From contig NZ_LHVE01000020.1 in the NCBI RefSeq assembly GCF_001269655.1, positions 310,001 to 374,000 of the forward strand: DNA of 64,000 bases. The letters run 5' to 3'. Origin of the DNA: Pseudomonas thivervalensis. Its GTDB lineage: Bacteria > Pseudomonadota > Gammaproteobacteria > Pseudomonadales > Pseudomonadaceae. The position numbers and the translations under genes are program-made. The notes beneath the pieces are model-generated. The model was not told where the DNA came from, made no database searches, and was given only the letters and a program-made list of their open reading frames with translations. Of this stretch, positions 42,170-50,771 are shown in pieces; the first letter of the stretch is position 1, and each line of letters starts with the position of its first letter.

Positions 42170-43954
42170 ATGTCCACCAAACACGCCACTCAGGACCGTT
42201 GGCTGGACCTCAACGATCTGCTGCGCCAACTGGTCACCCAGGGCTTCATCAGCCAGGATTCAGCCGAAACCGCGCTGAATGCCCGCCGACGCCACAGCGC
42301 CAATAGCCAGCTACATCCGCTGGAGTTCATTGCCAACCAGCACCTGGACGACCTCAGTCGCCCCGGCAAGCGCCTGGACCTGGAGAACCTGACCCTGTGG
42401 TTGTCCCAGCAGGCCGGCCAACCCTACATGCGCATCGACCCGCTGAAAATCAACGTGGCGGCCGTGACGCCCTTGATGTCCTATGCCTTTGCCCAACGCC
42501 ACAAGATCCTCGCGGTGGCGGTCGATCGTGACGCCGTCACCGTCGCCAGCGCACAACCCTATGTCAGCAGTTGGGAAGCCGACCTGACCCACGTGCTGAA
42601 GCTGCCGATCAAGCGGGTGGTGGCCAACCCGGTGGACATCCAGCGCCTGAGCGTGGAGTTCTATCGGTTGGCCAAATCGGTCAGCGGCGCTACCACGGTC
42701 GATCAGCAACCGAGCAACCTGAGCAATTTCGAACAGTTGCTCAACCTGGGCGCCAGCGACCAGGAGCCGGATGCCAACGACGCCCACATCGTCAATATCG
42801 TCGACTGGCTGTTCCAGTACGCCTTCCAGCAGCGCGCCAGCGATATCCACATCGAACCGCGACGCGAGCAGGGCACCGTGCGGTTTCGCATCGACGGGGT
42901 GCTGCACACCGTCTATCAGTTCCCGCCGCAGGTCACGATGGCGATCGTCAGCCGCCTCAAGAGCCTGGGGCGGATGAACGTCGCGGAAAAACGCAAACCC
43001 CAGGACGGCCGGGTCAAGACCAAGACCCCGGACGGCGGCGAAGTGGAATTGCGCCTGTCGACCTTGCCTACGGCGTTCGGCGAAAAAATGGTCATGCGGA
43101 TCTTCGACCCGGAAGTGCTGCTCAAGGATTTCGACCAGCTCGGTTTCTCCGCCGACGACCTGCGCCGCTGGCAGGACATGACCCGCCAACCCAACGGCAT
43201 CATCCTGGTGACCGGGCCTACCGGTTCCGGCAAGACCACCACCCTCTATACCACCCTCAAGAAACTGGCGACGCCGGAAGTGAACCTCTGCACCATCGAG
43301 GACCCGATTGAAATGGTCGAGGCGTCCTTCAACCAGATGCAGGTCCAGCACAACATCGACCTGACCTTCGCCGCCGGGGTGCGGGCACTGATGCGACAAG
43401 ACCCGGACATCATCATGATCGGTGAGATTCGCGACCTGGAAACCGCTGAAATGGCGATCCAGGCAGCGCTCACCGGGCACCTTGTCCTGTCGACGCTGCA
43501 TACCAACGACGCGCCGAGCGCCATCAGTCGCCTGCTGGAGCTGGGGGTGCCCCACTACCTGATCAAGGCCACCGTGCTCGGGGTCATGGCCCAGCGACTG
43601 GTGCGCACCCTGTGCCCGCAATGCAAGGCGCCGCTGACCCTGGACGAAGACGACTGGCAGACCCTGACCCGGCCCTGGCAGGCACCGTTGCCGAGCAATG
43701 CCCAACAGGCCGTCGGCTGCCTGGAATGTCGCGACACCGGTTACCGCGGCCGCGCTGGCGTCTACGAAATCATGCAACTGACCGACAGCGTCAAGGCCTT
43801 GATCCATCCCGACACCGACCTCCTGGCGGTACGCCGCCAGGCCTTCAAGGAAGGCATGCGCAGCCTGCGGCTGTCGGGGGCGCAAAAGGTCGCGGCAGGC
43901 TTGACCACTGTCGAGGAGGTTTTGCGGGTTACGCCACAAAGCGAGCAGAAGTAG
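42170..43954 (+). CDS. GspE/PilB-family secretion ATPase (orphan)
   Basis: 594 residues. An N-terminal T2SSE_N/MshEN-like domain (LNDLLRQLVTQGFISQDSAE) precedes the ATPase core: Walker A GPTGSGKTTTLY (about 350), Asp box LCTIEDPIEMVE, Walker B DPDIIMIGEIRDLETAEMA, and His box TGHLVLSTLHTNDA. A tetracysteine zinc site follows (CPQC ... CLEC). Such hexameric ATPases drive assembly of type II or type IV pseudopili. No gspF, gspG or pil gene is adjacent, so its partner machine is elsewhere or it is a lone survivor. Confidence 0.92.
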   Translation: MSTKHATQDRWLDLNDLLRQLVTQGFISQDSAETALNARRRHSANSQLHPLEFIANQHLDDLSRPGKRLDLENLTLWLSQQAGQPYMRIDPLKINVAAVTPLMSYAFAQRHKILAVAVDRDAVTVASAQPYVSSWEADLTHVLKLPIKRVVANPVDIQRLSVEFYRLAKSVSGATTVDQQPSNLSNFEQLLNLGASDQEPDANDAHIVNIVDWLFQYAFQQRASDIHIEPRREQGTVRFRIDGVLHTVYQFPPQVTMAIVSRLKSLGRMNVAEKRKPQDGRVKTKTPDGGEVELRLSTLPTAFGEKMVMRIFDPEVLLKDFDQLGFSADDLRRWQDMTRQPNGIILVTGPTGSGKTTTLYTTLKKLATPEVNLCTIEDPIEMVEASFNQMQVQHNIDLTFAAGVRALMRQDPDIIMIGEIRDLETAEMAIQAALTGHLVLSTLHTNDAPSAISRLLELGVPHYLIKATVLGVMAQRLVRTLCPQCKAPLTLDEDDWQTLTRPWQAPLPSNAQQAVGCLECRDTGYRGRAGVYEIMQLTDSVKALIHPDTDLLAVRRQAFKEGMRSLRLSGAQKVAAGLTTVEEVLRVTPQSEQK

Positions 43955-44079
43955 GAACCATCCGGCTCAGGGACAGAAAGATCCCACAAACAAACCGGAA
44001 CGGACCGTAGCGAAGATAATGGCCGCTTGCCCTACACTCAGGGCTCGCAGGTCCATCTCAATTCGCACAGGGAACCGTC

Positions 44080-45000
44080 ATGCAGATCGGTAGCGTACTT
44101 CTACTTTTCATCGGCCTCGTAGTCGCCATCCTATTCATGGGGTTCAAGGTCGTACCCCAAGGCTACCAATGGACCGTCGAGCGGTTCGGCCGATACACCA
44201 ATACGCTCAAGCCTGGCCTGAACATCATCATCCCGGTGATGGATCGCATCGGGCGCAAGATCAATGTCATGGAAAGCGTGCTGGACATCCCGCCCCAGGA
44301 AGTCATCACCGCCGACAACGCCACGGTACAGATCGACGCCGTGTGCTTCTTCCAGGTGGTGAATACGGCCCAGGCGGCCTATGAGGTCAACAACCTCGAA
44401 CACGCCATCCGCAACCTGCTGCAAACCAATATCCGCACCGTGCTGGGGTCCATGGAGCTGGACGCGATGCTGAGCCAGCGCGACGGCATCAACGAAAAAC
44501 TGCTGCGCACCGTCGATGAAGCCACGGCGCCGTGGGGCATCAAGATCACCCGGATCGAGATCAAGGACATCAGCCCACCGGCCGACTTGATGGCCGCCAT
44601 GTCGGGGCAAATGAAAGCCGAACGTATCAAGCGCGCCCAGATCCTCGAAGCCGAGGGCTTGCGAGCGTCGGCGATTCTCACCGCTGAAGGCAAGAAGCAG
44701 GCACAGATCCTCGAGGCCGAGGGCAGCCGCCAGGCGGCGTTCCTGGAGTCCGAGGCCCGCGAGCGCCAGGCGCAAGCCGAAGCGCTGGCCACCCAGGTGG
44801 TGTCCCAGGCCATTGCCGACGGTAACGTCCAGGCCGTGAACTACTTCGTCGCGCAGAAATACATCGATGCGCTGGGCAAACTGGCGTCGGCCAATAACAG
44901 CAAGGTGATCCTGATGCCGCTGGAGGCCAGCCAGGTCATCGGTGCGGTCGGTGGCATCGGTGAGATCGTCAAGGCTACCTTCGACAGCAAGAAAGCCTGA
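44080..45000 (+). CDS. SPFH/band 7 membrane protein (QmcA-like)
   Basis: 306 residues. One N-terminal membrane anchor (VLLLFIGLVVAILFMGFKVV), then the SPFH domain (QGYQWTVERFGRYTNTLKPG, NIIIPVMDRIGRKINVMESV) and a long Ala/Glu/Gln-rich coiled coil at about 190-245. Stomatin-like proteins form large oligomers in the inner membrane and organise membrane microdomains or help proteases. It is 11 bases upstream of an NfeD gene, the classic partner. Confidence 0.92.
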   Translation: MQIGSVLLLFIGLVVAILFMGFKVVPQGYQWTVERFGRYTNTLKPGLNIIIPVMDRIGRKINVMESVLDIPPQEVITADNATVQIDAVCFFQVVNTAQAAYEVNNLEHAIRNLLQTNIRTVLGSMELDAMLSQRDGINEKLLRTVDEATAPWGIKITRIEIKDISPPADLMAAMSGQMKAERIKRAQILEAEGLRASAILTAEGKKQAQILEAEGSRQAAFLESEARERQAQAEALATQVVSQAIADGNVQAVNYFVAQKYIDALGKLASANNSKVILMPLEASQVIGAVGGIGEIVKATFDSKKA

Positions 45001-45011
45001 GGCGCGCGCGT

Positions 45012-45461
45012 ATGTGGGAGTTCCTGCAACACATGTCGTACTGGGACTGGCTGGCGCTGGGCGTCATCCTGCTGATCCTTGAAGTGTTCGGCGCCGGTGG
45101 CTACTTGCTGTGGATCGGCATGGCCGCCGCGGCAGTCGGCGTGCTCACGTTCATCCTGCCGCAGATGCCGTGGGAATTGCAGTTCCTGTTGTTCGGCCTG
45201 TTCGCCATCGCCACGGCACTGTACTGGTGGCAACGCCAGCGCAGCGCTGTGCGCCAAAGCGACCAGCCGCACCTGAACCTGCGCGGACAGGAACTGATCG
45301 GCAAGGTCTTCCTGGTCCATGAAGCGATCGTCGATGGCCGCGGCAAGATCAAGGTGGCCGACAGCTTCTGGCTGGCCAAGGGGCCCGAGTCGCCCGTTGG
45401 TACGCGGGTCAAGGTGGTGGGGCAGGAAGGCGCGGTGCTGCAGGTGGAGCAGGCTGACTGA
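45012..45461 (+). CDS. NfeD-family membrane protein (YbbK-like)
   Basis: 149 residues. Three N-terminal membrane segments (WLALGVILLILEVFGAGGYL, LWIGMAAAAVGVLTFIL, LQFLLFGLFAIATALYWW) and a C-terminal OB fold from about residue 85 (LIGKVFLVHEAIVDGRGKIK, GTRVKVVGQEGAVLQVEQ). The short NfeD type lacks the ClpP-like protease domain. It works with the SPFH protein encoded just before it. Confidence 0.93.
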   Translation: MWEFLQHMSYWDWLALGVILLILEVFGAGGYLLWIGMAAAAVGVLTFILPQMPWELQFLLFGLFAIATALYWWQRQRSAVRQSDQPHLNLRGQELIGKVFLVHEAIVDGRGKIKVADSFWLAKGPESPVGTRVKVVGQEGAVLQVEQAD

Positions 45462-45529
45462 CGAGTCATGGAACTGAATCGAGACGCAGGTAATCCAACG
45501 TCATAGTTAACCCAGTGGAGTCACCTATC

Positions 45530-45847
45530 ATGCGTCTCAAACTTGCTGTCGCTACCCTAGCCTTGCTGTCTCTTCCTGTTGGCTCGGCAATGGCCGACAC
45601 GTTTTGGCGTAACGTCATCTCATCCGGTGCGACCACCGGTTCCACCTACCTGACCTTCAAGGATCACAAACTGATCGTCGCCGCCCAGGACGATGCCGGC
45701 AGCTTCGTCGCCAGTGATGGCGGTATCCGTGGCCCTTACCTGGAAGCGGCGATGCAGAAAGTGCGTGCCGACAACCCAGGCCTGCAAGCCACCGACATGG
45801 AACTGGCCAACGCGATCCTGGCGAAAAACGCCGTCGCCCAGGACTGA
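45530..45847 (+). CDS. DUF2388-like small exported protein
   Basis: 105 residues with a signal peptide (KLAVATLALLSLPVGSAMA), mature part of about 83 residues (TFWRNVISSGATTGSTYLTF, HKLIVAAQDDAGSFVASDGG). Pseudomonas genomes carry several paralogues of this type; function is unknown. A good terminator follows. Confidence 0.85.
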   Translation: MRLKLAVATLALLSLPVGSAMADTFWRNVISSGATTGSTYLTFKDHKLIVAAQDDAGSFVASDGGIRGPYLEAAMQKVRADNPGLQATDMELANAILAKNAVAQD

Positions 45848-45860
45848 TGCCCGGCCAATA

Positions 45861-45895
45861 AAAAATGCCGCTCGATGGGAGCGGCATTTTTTTGC
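45861..45895 (+). terminator. rho-independent terminator
   Basis: Stem AATGCCGCTC / GAGCGGCATT with a five-base loop, A-run before and seven T after, 15 bases behind the DUF2388 gene. Confidence 0.93.
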
Positions 45896-45924
45896 CCGTG
45901 AATATCCCAAGGCTGTCCCAACCC

Positions 45925-46017
45925 CCTGTGGGAGCGAGCTTGCTCGCGATAGCTGCGTGTCAGTCAACAACAAGGCTACTGATCCGCCGCTATCGCGAGC
46001 AAGCTCGCTCCCACAGG
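45925..46017. repeat. REPIN-type pair
   Basis: CCTGTGGGAGCGAGCTTGCT at the left and the exact inverted partner ending GCTCCCACAGG at the right, with a ~35-base spacer, between convergent genes. Confidence 0.9.
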
Positions 46018-46027
46018 TACAGTCGGG

Positions 46028-46411
46028 TTATTCGCCGATAGCGGCCTTGTAGCCCGCCGCATCGAGCAGCTTGTCCAATTCGGCCTTGTCGCTTGGCTTG
46101 AGCTTGAAGATCCAGGCGCCGTACGGATCGGAATTCAGCAGCTCCGGCGAACCGCCCAAGTCTTCATTGATCGCGATCACTTCGCCAGAAATCGGGGAGT
46201 AGATGTCGGAAGCGGCCTTGACCGACTCAACCACACCGGCCTGGTCACCCGCGCCAAAGACCTTACCGACTTCAGTCAGCTCGACAAACACCACATCGCC
46301 CAAGGCTTCCTGCGCATGATCGCTGATGCCCACGGTGACGCTACCGTCAGCTTCCAGGCGGGCCCACTCATGGCTTTCGGCAAAACGCAGTTCGGCAGGG
46401 ATATCACTCAT
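46028..46411 (-). CDS. gcvH: GcvH, glycine cleavage system H protein
   Basis: 127 residues. The lipoylated lysine lies in VVESVKAASDIYSPISGEV (about residue 62), with the preceding VGISDHAQEALGDVVFVELT typical of H proteins. It shuttles the aminomethyl group between P, T and L proteins in glycine breakdown. It follows gcvT by 51 bases. No gcvP follows, unlike the gcvTHP order in many Pseudomonas. Confidence 0.96.
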   Translation of the reverse strand: MSDIPAELRFAESHEWARLEADGSVTVGISDHAQEALGDVVFVELTEVGKVFGAGDQAGVVESVKAASDIYSPISGEVIAINEDLGGSPELLNSDPYGAWIFKLKPSDKAELDKLLDAAGYKAAIGE

Positions 46412-46462
46412 ATTCTGTGTCCTCAAGAGAAGTGTCAGCGGCCGGCGGCCCGCCGCAAAAGG

Positions 46463-47545
46463 TTAGATCAGGGTTTTGCCATGGCGGACGAAGGTCGGTT
46501 TGACCACCCGTACCGGGTACCACTTACCACGAATTTCTACCTCGGCCCGGTCGGCGGTTGCCATCGGAACACGTGCCAGGGCGATCGACTTGCTAAGCGT
46601 AGGAGAAAAACTACCACTGGTGATCTCCCCTTCGCCAACATTGGCGATGCGAACCACCTGATGGGCGCGCAAGACACCCCGCTCTTCCAACACCAGCCCG
46701 ACCAGTTTGTGCTGCACACCGCTGGCAAGCTCGGCCTCCAGCGCACTGCGTCCGATGAACTGACGGCTCGCCGGTTCCCAGGCGATACTCCAGGCCATGT
46801 TCGAGGCCAGTGGTGAAACATCCTGGTGGATATCCTGGCCGTAGAGGTTCATGCCGGCCTCCAGGCGCAAGGTATCGCGGGCGCCGAGGCCGATGGGCGA
46901 AATGCCGGCACCGACCAGGTCGTTGAAGAAACTCGGGGCTTCCTGGGCGGGCAGGACGATTTCCAGGCCATCTTCGCCGGTGTAGCCGGTCCGGGCGATG
47001 AACCATTCGCCGTCGGCGCGCCCTTCGAAGGGCTTGAGTTGCTGGATGATTTGTCCACGCGATTGTGCGACCAGTTCGGCGATCTTCTGCCGGGCGTGGG
47101 GGCCCTGGATCGCCAGCATCGCCAGTTCGGGGCGCTCGTGCAGTTGCACGTCGCAATCACCGAGCTGTGCCTGCATCCAGGCCAGGTCCTGATCGCGGGT
47201 CGAGGCGTTGAAGACCAGTCGATAGCCATCCTCGACACGGTAGATGATCATGTCGTCGACAATGCCGCCGCGCTCATTGAGCATCGCGCTGTACAAGGCA
47301 CTGCCTGTGTCCTGCAAACGATCGACGTCATTGGCCAGCAAACGCTGCAGCCAGACCTTGGCCTGGGGGCCGGCGACATCGATCACGGTCATGTGGGATA
47401 CATCGAACACACCGCAGTCGCGACGCACCTGATGGTGCTCTTCGACTTGCGAACCGTAGTGCAAAGGCATATCCCAACCGCCAAAATCGACCATCTTCGC
47501 GCCAAGAGCGAGATGAAGGTCATACAGAGGCGTACGCTGTCCCAT
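46463..47545 (-). CDS. gcvT: GcvT, aminomethyltransferase of the glycine cleavage system
   Basis: 360 residues. MGQRTPLYDLHLALGAKMVD and FGGWDMPLHYGSQVEEHHQV form the N-terminus; FDVSHMTVIDVAG, NERGGIVDDMIIYR (with the folate-binding Asp) and RTGYTGEDGLEIVLPA are family motifs. It transfers the methylene group from lipoyl-GcvH to tetrahydrofolate. The ATG at 47545 is preceded by AAGGAG; the upstream in-frame extension is not conserved-looking and is rejected. Confidence 0.95.
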   Translation of the reverse strand: MGQRTPLYDLHLALGAKMVDFGGWDMPLHYGSQVEEHHQVRRDCGVFDVSHMTVIDVAGPQAKVWLQRLLANDVDRLQDTGSALYSAMLNERGGIVDDMIIYRVEDGYRLVFNASTRDQDLAWMQAQLGDCDVQLHERPELAMLAIQGPHARQKIAELVAQSRGQIIQQLKPFEGRADGEWFIARTGYTGEDGLEIVLPAQEAPSFFNDLVGAGISPIGLGARDTLRLEAGMNLYGQDIHQDVSPLASNMAWSIAWEPASRQFIGRSALEAELASGVQHKLVGLVLEERGVLRAHQVVRIANVGEGEITSGSFSPTLSKSIALARVPMATADRAEVEIRGKWYPVRVVKPTFVRHGKTLI

Positions 47546-47671
47546 GGGTTTCTCCTTCCGGGCTTGGCGAAGGTGCGGACGGGCACTGCATAGCTCGAAC
47601 GTCCGGAAAAAGGAGTTTTCTGACATTCTCAGTTGCCCGGTCCGACAGACGGACCGCACCGAATGCCGCGC

Positions 47672-47677
47672 ATTGTA
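47672..47677 (-). promoter_or_regulatory. candidate -10 element of gcvT
   Basis: TACAAT on the minus strand, about 125 bases upstream of the gcvT ATG; the -35 region at 17 bases spacing (TGCTAG) is poor. No glycine riboswitch core was recognised in the leader. Confidence 0.3.
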
Positions 47678-47700
47678 GCCGCATGAGGTAGGACTAGCAC

Positions 47701-47736
47701 CTAGGGGGGCTCTCAATAATTGAGAACATTCCCTAG
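47701..47736 (-). terminator. nested inverted repeat at the permease stop
   Basis: Outer arms CTAGGG / CCCTAG and inner arms TCTCAAT / ATTGAGA form one long hairpin that includes the stop codon of the iron permease gene. There is no T-run; it could block read-through into gcvT or protect the 3' end. Confidence 0.45.
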
Positions 47737-49349
47737 CTGTTTCGATGGGCCGAACGTCGTATCAATCCGATGACCGGCAACAGCCCGACCAGTACCAACG
47801 TCAGCGCCGGCAGCGCGGCCCGGGCCCACTCCCCTTCGCTGGTCATCTCGAAGACCCGCACCGCCAGCGTGTCCCAGCCGAACGGGCGCATCAACAGGGT
47901 CGCGGGCATTTCCTTGAGCACGTCGACAAACACCAGCAACGCCGCGCTCAAGGTGCCGGGCAACAACAACGGCAGATACACTTTGAAAAACAGTCGTGGA
48001 CCACTGACCCCAAGGCTGCGGGCCGCCTCGGGCAAGGACGGACGGATGCGCGCCAGACTGCTTTCCAACGGACCGTAGGCCACGGCCAGGAAACGCACCA
48101 GATACGCCAGCAACAGCGCTGACAGGCTGCCCAGCAAAAACGGTTTGCCTGCACCGCCGAGCCAGGTCGACAGCGGGATGACCAGCTCACGGTCCAGATA
48201 GCTGAACGCAAGCATGATCGACACCGCCAGTACCGAACCGGGCAAGGCATACCCCAGGTTGGCCAGGCCGACGCCGGCACGAATCGGGCGGGTCGGCGCC
48301 AGACGGCGGGCGAACGCCAGCAGCAAGGCCACGCAAACGGTGACCAGCGCCGCCAGGCCGCCCAGGTAGAGCGTGTGGACGATCAGCCCGGCATAACGCT
48401 CGTCCAGGTCGAAACGGCCGCGTTGCCAGAACCACACCACCAATTGCAGCACCGGGATGACAAACGCGCAGGCAAACACCAGGAAACACCAACCACTGGC
48501 CGCCACGGCCTTGAAGCCGCGCAGCGTGTACAACGCCTTGACCCGGGGCCGCTCGTTGCTGGCTCGGTGGGCACCGCGGGCTCGGCGCTCGCCGTAGAGC
48601 ACCAGCATCACCGCCAGCAACAGCAGGCTGGCCAGTTGGGCAGCGCTGGAGAGGCTGAAGAAGCCGTACCAGGTCTTATAGATGGCGGTGGTGAAGGTGT
48701 CGAAGTTGAACACTGACACCGCGCCGAAATCCGCCAGGGTTTCCATCAGCGCCAGCGCCACGCCCGCGCCGATGGCCGGCCGGGCCATCGGCAGCGCCAC
48801 GCGCCAGAACGCCTGCCACGGCGACTGCCCCAGCACCCGGGCAGCTTCCATCAAACCTTTACCCTGGGCCAGGAAGGCACTGCGCGCCAGCAGATACACG
48901 TAAGGGTAGAAGACCAGGACCAGCACCAGGATCACCCCGCCGGTGGAGCGCACCCGGGGCAGGCGCAGGCCGCTGCCGAACCACTCTCGCATCAGGGTCT
49001 GCACGGGGCCGGCAAAATCCAGCAGGCCAACGAAGACAAACGCCAACACATAGGCCGGAATCGCAAACGGCAGCATCAACGCCCAGTCGAGCCAGCGACG
49101 TCCCGGGAACTCACAGAGGCTGGTGAGCCAGGCGAGACTGACGCCCAGCAGCGTCACACCGATCCCCACGCCAACGATCAACGTGAAGGTATTGCCCAAC
49201 AAGCGTGGCATTTGCGTGTCCCACAAGTGGGACCAGATCTGCTGATCGATGCTCTGCCAGGACAGCAGCAAGACGCTCAGGGGCAACAGGACCAGCGCGG
49301 CGATGGCGAAGACCAGGGGGTACCAGCGGCGTTGGGCGGGGTGGGCCAA
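47733..49349 (-). CDS. Fe(III) ABC transporter permease (FbpB/HitB type, fused double domain)
   Basis: 538 residues with about twelve membrane segments in two homologous halves. Each half has an EAA-type loop: LMEAARVLGQSPWQAFWRVA near 170-190 and LPEAARSLGVSGPRLFFKVY near 440-460. This fused form is that of ferric-iron permeases fed by FbpA-type binding proteins, and the binding-protein gene lies 200 bases upstream across a repeat. No cognate ATPase gene is present in the window, so it must be supplied from elsewhere. Confidence 0.9.
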   Translation of the reverse strand: MAHPAQRRWYPLVFAIAALVLLPLSVLLLSWQSIDQQIWSHLWDTQMPRLLGNTFTLIVGVGIGVTLLGVSLAWLTSLCEFPGRRWLDWALMLPFAIPAYVLAFVFVGLLDFAGPVQTLMREWFGSGLRLPRVRSTGGVILVLVLVFYPYVYLLARSAFLAQGKGLMEAARVLGQSPWQAFWRVALPMARPAIGAGVALALMETLADFGAVSVFNFDTFTTAIYKTWYGFFSLSSAAQLASLLLLAVMLVLYGERRARGAHRASNERPRVKALYTLRGFKAVAASGWCFLVFACAFVIPVLQLVVWFWQRGRFDLDERYAGLIVHTLYLGGLAALVTVCVALLLAFARRLAPTRPIRAGVGLANLGYALPGSVLAVSIMLAFSYLDRELVIPLSTWLGGAGKPFLLGSLSALLLAYLVRFLAVAYGPLESSLARIRPSLPEAARSLGVSGPRLFFKVYLPLLLPGTLSAALLVFVDVLKEMPATLLMRPFGWDTLAVRVFEMTSEGEWARAALPALTLVLVGLLPVIGLIRRSAHRNS

Positions 49350-49377
49350 GGAATACTCTCGTAAAACAAACAGTCAC

Positions 49378-49543
49378 GTGGCGAGGGAGCTTGCTCCCGC
49401 TGGGCTCTGTAGGAGCTGGCGAAGCCTGCGATCTTTAATCTTTCGCTTGGGATTCAAGTGTCTGGGGAAAGATCGCAGCCTCGTTGCACTCGACAGCTCC
49501 TACACAGCTCGTACGACCCAGCGGGAGCAAGCTCCCTCGCCAC
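49378..49543. repeat. composite nested palindrome, copy 4 (inner element inverted)
   Basis: Outer arms GTGGCGAGGGAGCTTGCTCC and its partner ending CTCCCTCGCCAC enclose an inner TGTAGGAGCTGGCGAAGCCT ... CACTCGACAGCTCCTACA element (49408-49504). Relative to the copies at 8824 and 27209 the inner element is reversed. Confidence 0.9.
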
Positions 49544-49548
49544 AGATC

Positions 49549-50553
49549 TCAGTTCCAGCCAGCGCGATCCATCATGCGAATGGCTTCGGCCTGGCGTTTA
49601 CCCGCGACTTCCACCGGCAGGGTATCGGCCTTGAACGTGCCCCAGGCCGCCACTTCCTTGGACGGCTCGACCTTCGGGTTGGCCGGGAATTCCTGGTTCA
49701 CGTCGGCAAAGATGCTCTGCGCTTCTGGCGTGGTCATCCACTCCACCAGTTCCTTCGCGGCTTGCGGATGCGGTGCATGCTGGGTCAAGCCAATGCCCGA
49801 GAGGTTGATGTGCACGCCGCGATCAGCCTGGTTCGGCCAGAACAGCTTCACCTTCAGGTCCGGCTTCTGCTGGTGCAGGCGACCATAGTAGTAGGTGTTG
49901 ACGATGCCGACGTCGCACTGCCCGGCGTTGATCGCTTCAAGCAACGCGGTGTCGTCGGAGAACACGTCGGTGGACAGGTTCCTGACCCAGCCCTTGAGGA
50001 TTTCCTCGGTTTTTTCCGCGCCGTGGGTTTCGATCAACGTGGCGGTCAAGGACTGGTTGTAGACCTTTTTCGAGGTCCTCAGGCACAGGCGGCCTTCCCA
50101 CTCTTTGCCAGCCAGCGCCTCATAGGTGGTCAATTCGCTCGGTTTGACCCGATCGGTGGAGTAGACAATGGTCCGCGCCCGCAGGCTCAAGCCGGTCCAG
50201 GCGTGGGAGGACGCGCGGTATTGAGACGGGATGTTGGCGTCGATCACCGGGGAGGTGAACGGTTGGAGAATGCCCATCTGCTCGGCCTGCCAGAGGTTGC
50301 CGGCATCGACGGTGAGCAGCAGGTCGGCGGTGGCGTTCTCGCCTTCGGCCTTGATCCGCTGCATCAACGGCGCTTCCTTGTCAGTGATGAACTTCACCGA
50401 CACGCCGGTCTTCTTGGTATAGGCATCGAAGACCGGCTTGATCAGTTCATCGATACGCGAGGAGTAGACCACCACCTCATCGGCGGCCTGGGCGGCAGTG
50501 GAGCCGATCAGGGTCAGGGCGAGGGCGGACAGCAGGCGCTTGGTTGCCAACAT
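49549..50553 (-). CDS. Fe(III)-binding periplasmic protein (FbpA/HitA type)
   Basis: 334 residues with signal peptide (KRLLSALALTLIGSTAAQA). Mature start ADEVVVYSSRIDELIKPVFD, then TKKTGVSVKFITDKEAPLMQ. The adjacent tyrosines in GIVNTYYYGRLHQQ (about residue 222) are the ferric-iron ligands of the family. It delivers Fe(III) to the permease encoded downstream. The ATG at 50553 follows a purine-rich stretch; upstream in-frame codons are rejected since the signal peptide would be buried. Its promoter region contains an operator-like inverted repeat. Confidence 0.92.
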   Translation of the reverse strand: MLATKRLLSALALTLIGSTAAQAADEVVVYSSRIDELIKPVFDAYTKKTGVSVKFITDKEAPLMQRIKAEGENATADLLLTVDAGNLWQAEQMGILQPFTSPVIDANIPSQYRASSHAWTGLSLRARTIVYSTDRVKPSELTTYEALAGKEWEGRLCLRTSKKVYNQSLTATLIETHGAEKTEEILKGWVRNLSTDVFSDDTALLEAINAGQCDVGIVNTYYYGRLHQQKPDLKVKLFWPNQADRGVHINLSGIGLTQHAPHPQAAKELVEWMTTPEAQSIFADVNQEFPANPKVEPSKEVAAWGTFKADTLPVEVAGKRQAEAIRMMDRAGWN

Positions 50554-50582
50554 GGTAGCGGTCTCTGGATTGTGAACGAAGC

Positions 50583-50615
50583 GCAAATGATAAGGACTCA
50601 CATTTGCCATCACAA
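50583..50615 (-). promoter_or_regulatory. promoter of the iron-binding protein gene with overlapping operator-like repeat
   Basis: Minus strand TTGTGA, 17 bases, TATCAT is a good sigma-70 promoter, 34 bases before the ATG. Perfect 7-bp arms GCAAATG and CATTTGC (50583-50607, 11-base spacer) cover the -10 element. A related palindrome ACATTTCCAAATGT lies 25 bases upstream (50633-50646). Neither is a clear Fur box. Confidence 0.5.
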
Positions 50616-50675
50616 TCGAACAGTAGGCGGACACATTTCCAAATGTTGCAGCAGTGGGGTCGAGGTGGTTGTTCC

Positions 50676-50752
50676 GGCCTCATCGCGAGCAAGCTCGCTC
50701 CCACAGTTGATCAGGTGACGCCTGTGGGAGCGAGCTTGCTCGCGATGAGGCC
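50676..50752. repeat. REPIN-type pair, close spacing
   Basis: GGCCTCATCGCGAGCAAGCT at the left and its inverted partner ending GCTCGCGATGAGGCC at the right, separated by only about 15 bases. Confidence 0.9.
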
Positions 50753-50771
50753 ATTAGCCCCAAGCCACCTC

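Noticed and set aside
47546..47700. possible glycine riboswitch in the gcvT leader
   Set aside because: The conserved glycine-aptamer core blocks were not found on the minus strand.
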